Source: Agromyces cerinus subsp. cerinus (GTDB taxonomy: Bacteria > Actinomycetota > Actinomycetes > Actinomycetales > Microbacteriaceae). Taken from it: 64,000 bases of DNA. Location: the NCBI RefSeq assembly GCF_900142065.1, contig NZ_FSRJ01000002.1, positions 496,001 through 560,000 on the forward strand, read 5' to 3'. The notes under the pieces were generated by a model. That model did not search any database. It had not been told where the DNA came from and was given only the letters and a program-made list of their open reading frames with translations. Position numbers and translations under genes: made by a program. Positions 62,959-64,000 of this stretch are shown here, piece after piece (within the stretch, counting starts at the first letter, position 1; each line of letters starts with the position of its first letter).

Positions 62959-64000
62959 ATGCAACGTCGCACCAGAAACTGCTTGTCCGGGGTGGCGCTC
63001 GCCGCTGCGGGCACGCTCGTCGCCGGGTTTCTCGGCGCCGCGCCCGCGTTCGCCGCGGTCGACGGCTCGGGCGTCGTGATCAACGAGGTCTACGCGCGCG
63101 GAGGCAGCGCGAACCAGCCGTACCAGAACAAGTTCGTCGAGCTCTACAACCCGACGAACGCCGACGTCTCCCTCGCCGGATGGTCGCTGCAGTACCGCTC
63201 GGCCACGAGCACGGGCGCCTCGAGCGGCGTCGGTGCGTTGAGCGGCACGATCAAGTCCGGCGGCTACTACCTCATCGGCCTCAACAGCAACGGCGGAACC
63301 GGTGCGGCGCTGCCCACCGCCGACGCCTCGTTCTCAGTGGCGCCGAGCGGCACGAACGGCTCGCTGTTCCTCGCCAAGGTGCCCGGTGCGATCAACCCGG
63401 GCAACGGATCGGTCGTGAACAACCCGCAGGTGGCCGACTACGTCGGCTACGGCACCTCGGCGAACTTCGAGACCGCGGCCGCCGCGTACCCGGGCGACAA
63501 CGCCGTCCCCGGCAGCATCGTGCGCACCGGCTTCAAGGACAGCGACGACAACTCGAAGGACTTCGCCTTCACGGCGACGCCGACGCCCCAGAACTCCGGC
63601 AGCCCTGGAGGACCCGTTCTGCCCGTCTCGAAGACGATCGCCCAGATCCAGGGCACCGACGTGGCCGCGAGCCCGCTCGTCGGCCAGGCCGTCGTCACCG
63701 AGGGCATCGTCACGGCCGACCACCGCGTCGGGGGCTACGACGGCATCTACATCCAGACGGCAGGTTCGGGCGGTTCGACGGATGCCACGCCCAAGGCCTC
63801 GGACGGCGTGTTCGTGTACCTCCACGGCGAGAACCCCGCCGTCTCGATCGGCGACAAGGTGCGCGTCACCGGTCTCGTCGAGGAGTTCAACGGCCTCACC
63901 CAGATCCGACCCGAGACGGCCGCGAACGTCGAACTCGTGCAAGCGACGGCGGGCCTGCCCGCGCTGACGCCGCTGCCCGCCACCGCCGTCGGCAACACGG
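62959..64000 (+). CDS. ExeM/NucH-type extracellular endonuclease (partial, 3' end off the window)
   Basis: The first 347 residues of an exported protein. Signal peptide MQRRTRNCLSGVALAAAG, cleaved near AFAAVDG. A lamin-tail (LTD) domain follows (GVVINEVYARGGSANQPYQNKFVELYNPTNADVSLAGWSLQY, GYYLIGLNSNGG). The next domain, TIAQIQGTDVAASPLVGQAVVTEGIVTADHRVGGYDGIYIQT, is the OB-like part seen before the nuclease domain of ExeM/NucH enzymes. The catalytic endonuclease/exonuclease/phosphatase domain would lie beyond base 64000. ATG 62959 follows GAGGAGA; ATG 62947 overlaps that site. Confidence 0.85.
   Translation, partial: MQRRTRNCLSGVALAAAGTLVAGFLGAAPAFAAVDGSGVVINEVYARGGSANQPYQNKFVELYNPTNADVSLAGWSLQYRSATSTGASSGVGALSGTIKSGGYYLIGLNSNGGTGAALPTADASFSVAPSGTNGSLFLAKVPGAINPGNGSVVNNPQVADYVGYGTSANFETAAAAYPGDNAVPGSIVRTGFKDSDDNSKDFAFTATPTPQNSGSPGGPVLPVSKTIAQIQGTDVAASPLVGQAVVTEGIVTADHRVGGYDGIYIQTAGSGGSTDATPKASDGVFVYLHGENPAVSIGDKVRVTGLVEEFNGLTQIRPETAANVELVQATAGLPALTPLPATAVGNT

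Overview
This is a GC-rich, gene-dense chromosomal segment from a high-GC Gram-positive bacterium, most likely a member of the Microbacteriaceae (Agromyces or a close relative). This rests on strongly G/C-biased third codon positions, GTG as well as ATG starts, family content (13E12-type HNH protein, ECF sigma with a YCII partner, phosphoketolase, AEC permease, LGFP-repeat protein, DUF2510/TM2 protein) and a very frequent word, GGATGCC/GGCATCC. The genus is inference. I saw no rRNA, tRNA, CRISPR array, transposase, integrase or phage module, so the window reads as ordinary chromosome with accessory patches.

Layout. 1-9.4 kb: partial glutaminase, HNH/DUF222 protein, small export protein, DesK/DesR-like two-component system, DUF1905 protein, a TetR regulator divergent from a small membrane protein with an elaborate operator, a MetE-like zinc protein, a hemerythrin-like protein and an alkyltransferase. 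9.4-22.9 kb: two copies of one module, a TrmB-like/LuxR-type regulator divergent from a secreted subtilase of about 1290 residues, flanking a MOSC, VOC, PPOX, MarR and hydroxyacyl-CoA dehydrogenase stretch. 22.9-34.1 kb: MFS permease, large secreted M14 carboxypeptidase, isoprenylcysteine-methyltransferase-like protein, a heterodimeric ABC exporter and an AidB-like flavoprotein. 34.1-35.9 kb: a lipoprotein, a secreted protein and a small membrane protein, with a lower-GC patch inside the first two. 35.9-42.9 kb: YbdK-type ligase, YCII plus ECF sigma factor, TauE/SafE, DUF2510/TM2 and VanZ-like proteins, twin cold-shock genes and a TFIIB-type zinc-ribbon protein. 42.9-50.4 kb: DJ-1/PfpI, aldo-keto reductase and MFS operon divergent from MarR, then an ArsR-SRPBCC-VOC cassette, a GyrI-like protein and a second aldo-keto reductase. 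50.6-64 kb: an Ala-rich exported protein, phosphoketolase with a His-rich N-terminus, AEC permease behind a tiny upstream frame, a membrane-embedded alpha/beta hydrolase, a small membrane protein and TetR gene with mirror-image operators, an LGFP protein, a Ski2-like helicase, an EamA permease and a partial extracellular nuclease.

How the genes fit together. Secreted hydrolases are prominent (two subtilases, one carboxypeptidase, one nuclease), suggesting a saprophytic scavenging lifestyle. Much of the rest is small stress or drug cassettes made of a one-component regulator divergent from its target, usually with a readable inverted repeat between them. Many convergent gene pairs are separated by strong GC-rich hairpins, marked below as bidirectional terminators.

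The items most worth following up are the duplicated regulator/subtilase module with a conserved box in both divergent promoters, the over-represented GGATGCC word that goes against codon preference, the low-GC mosaic across two exported-protein genes, and the membrane hydrolase.
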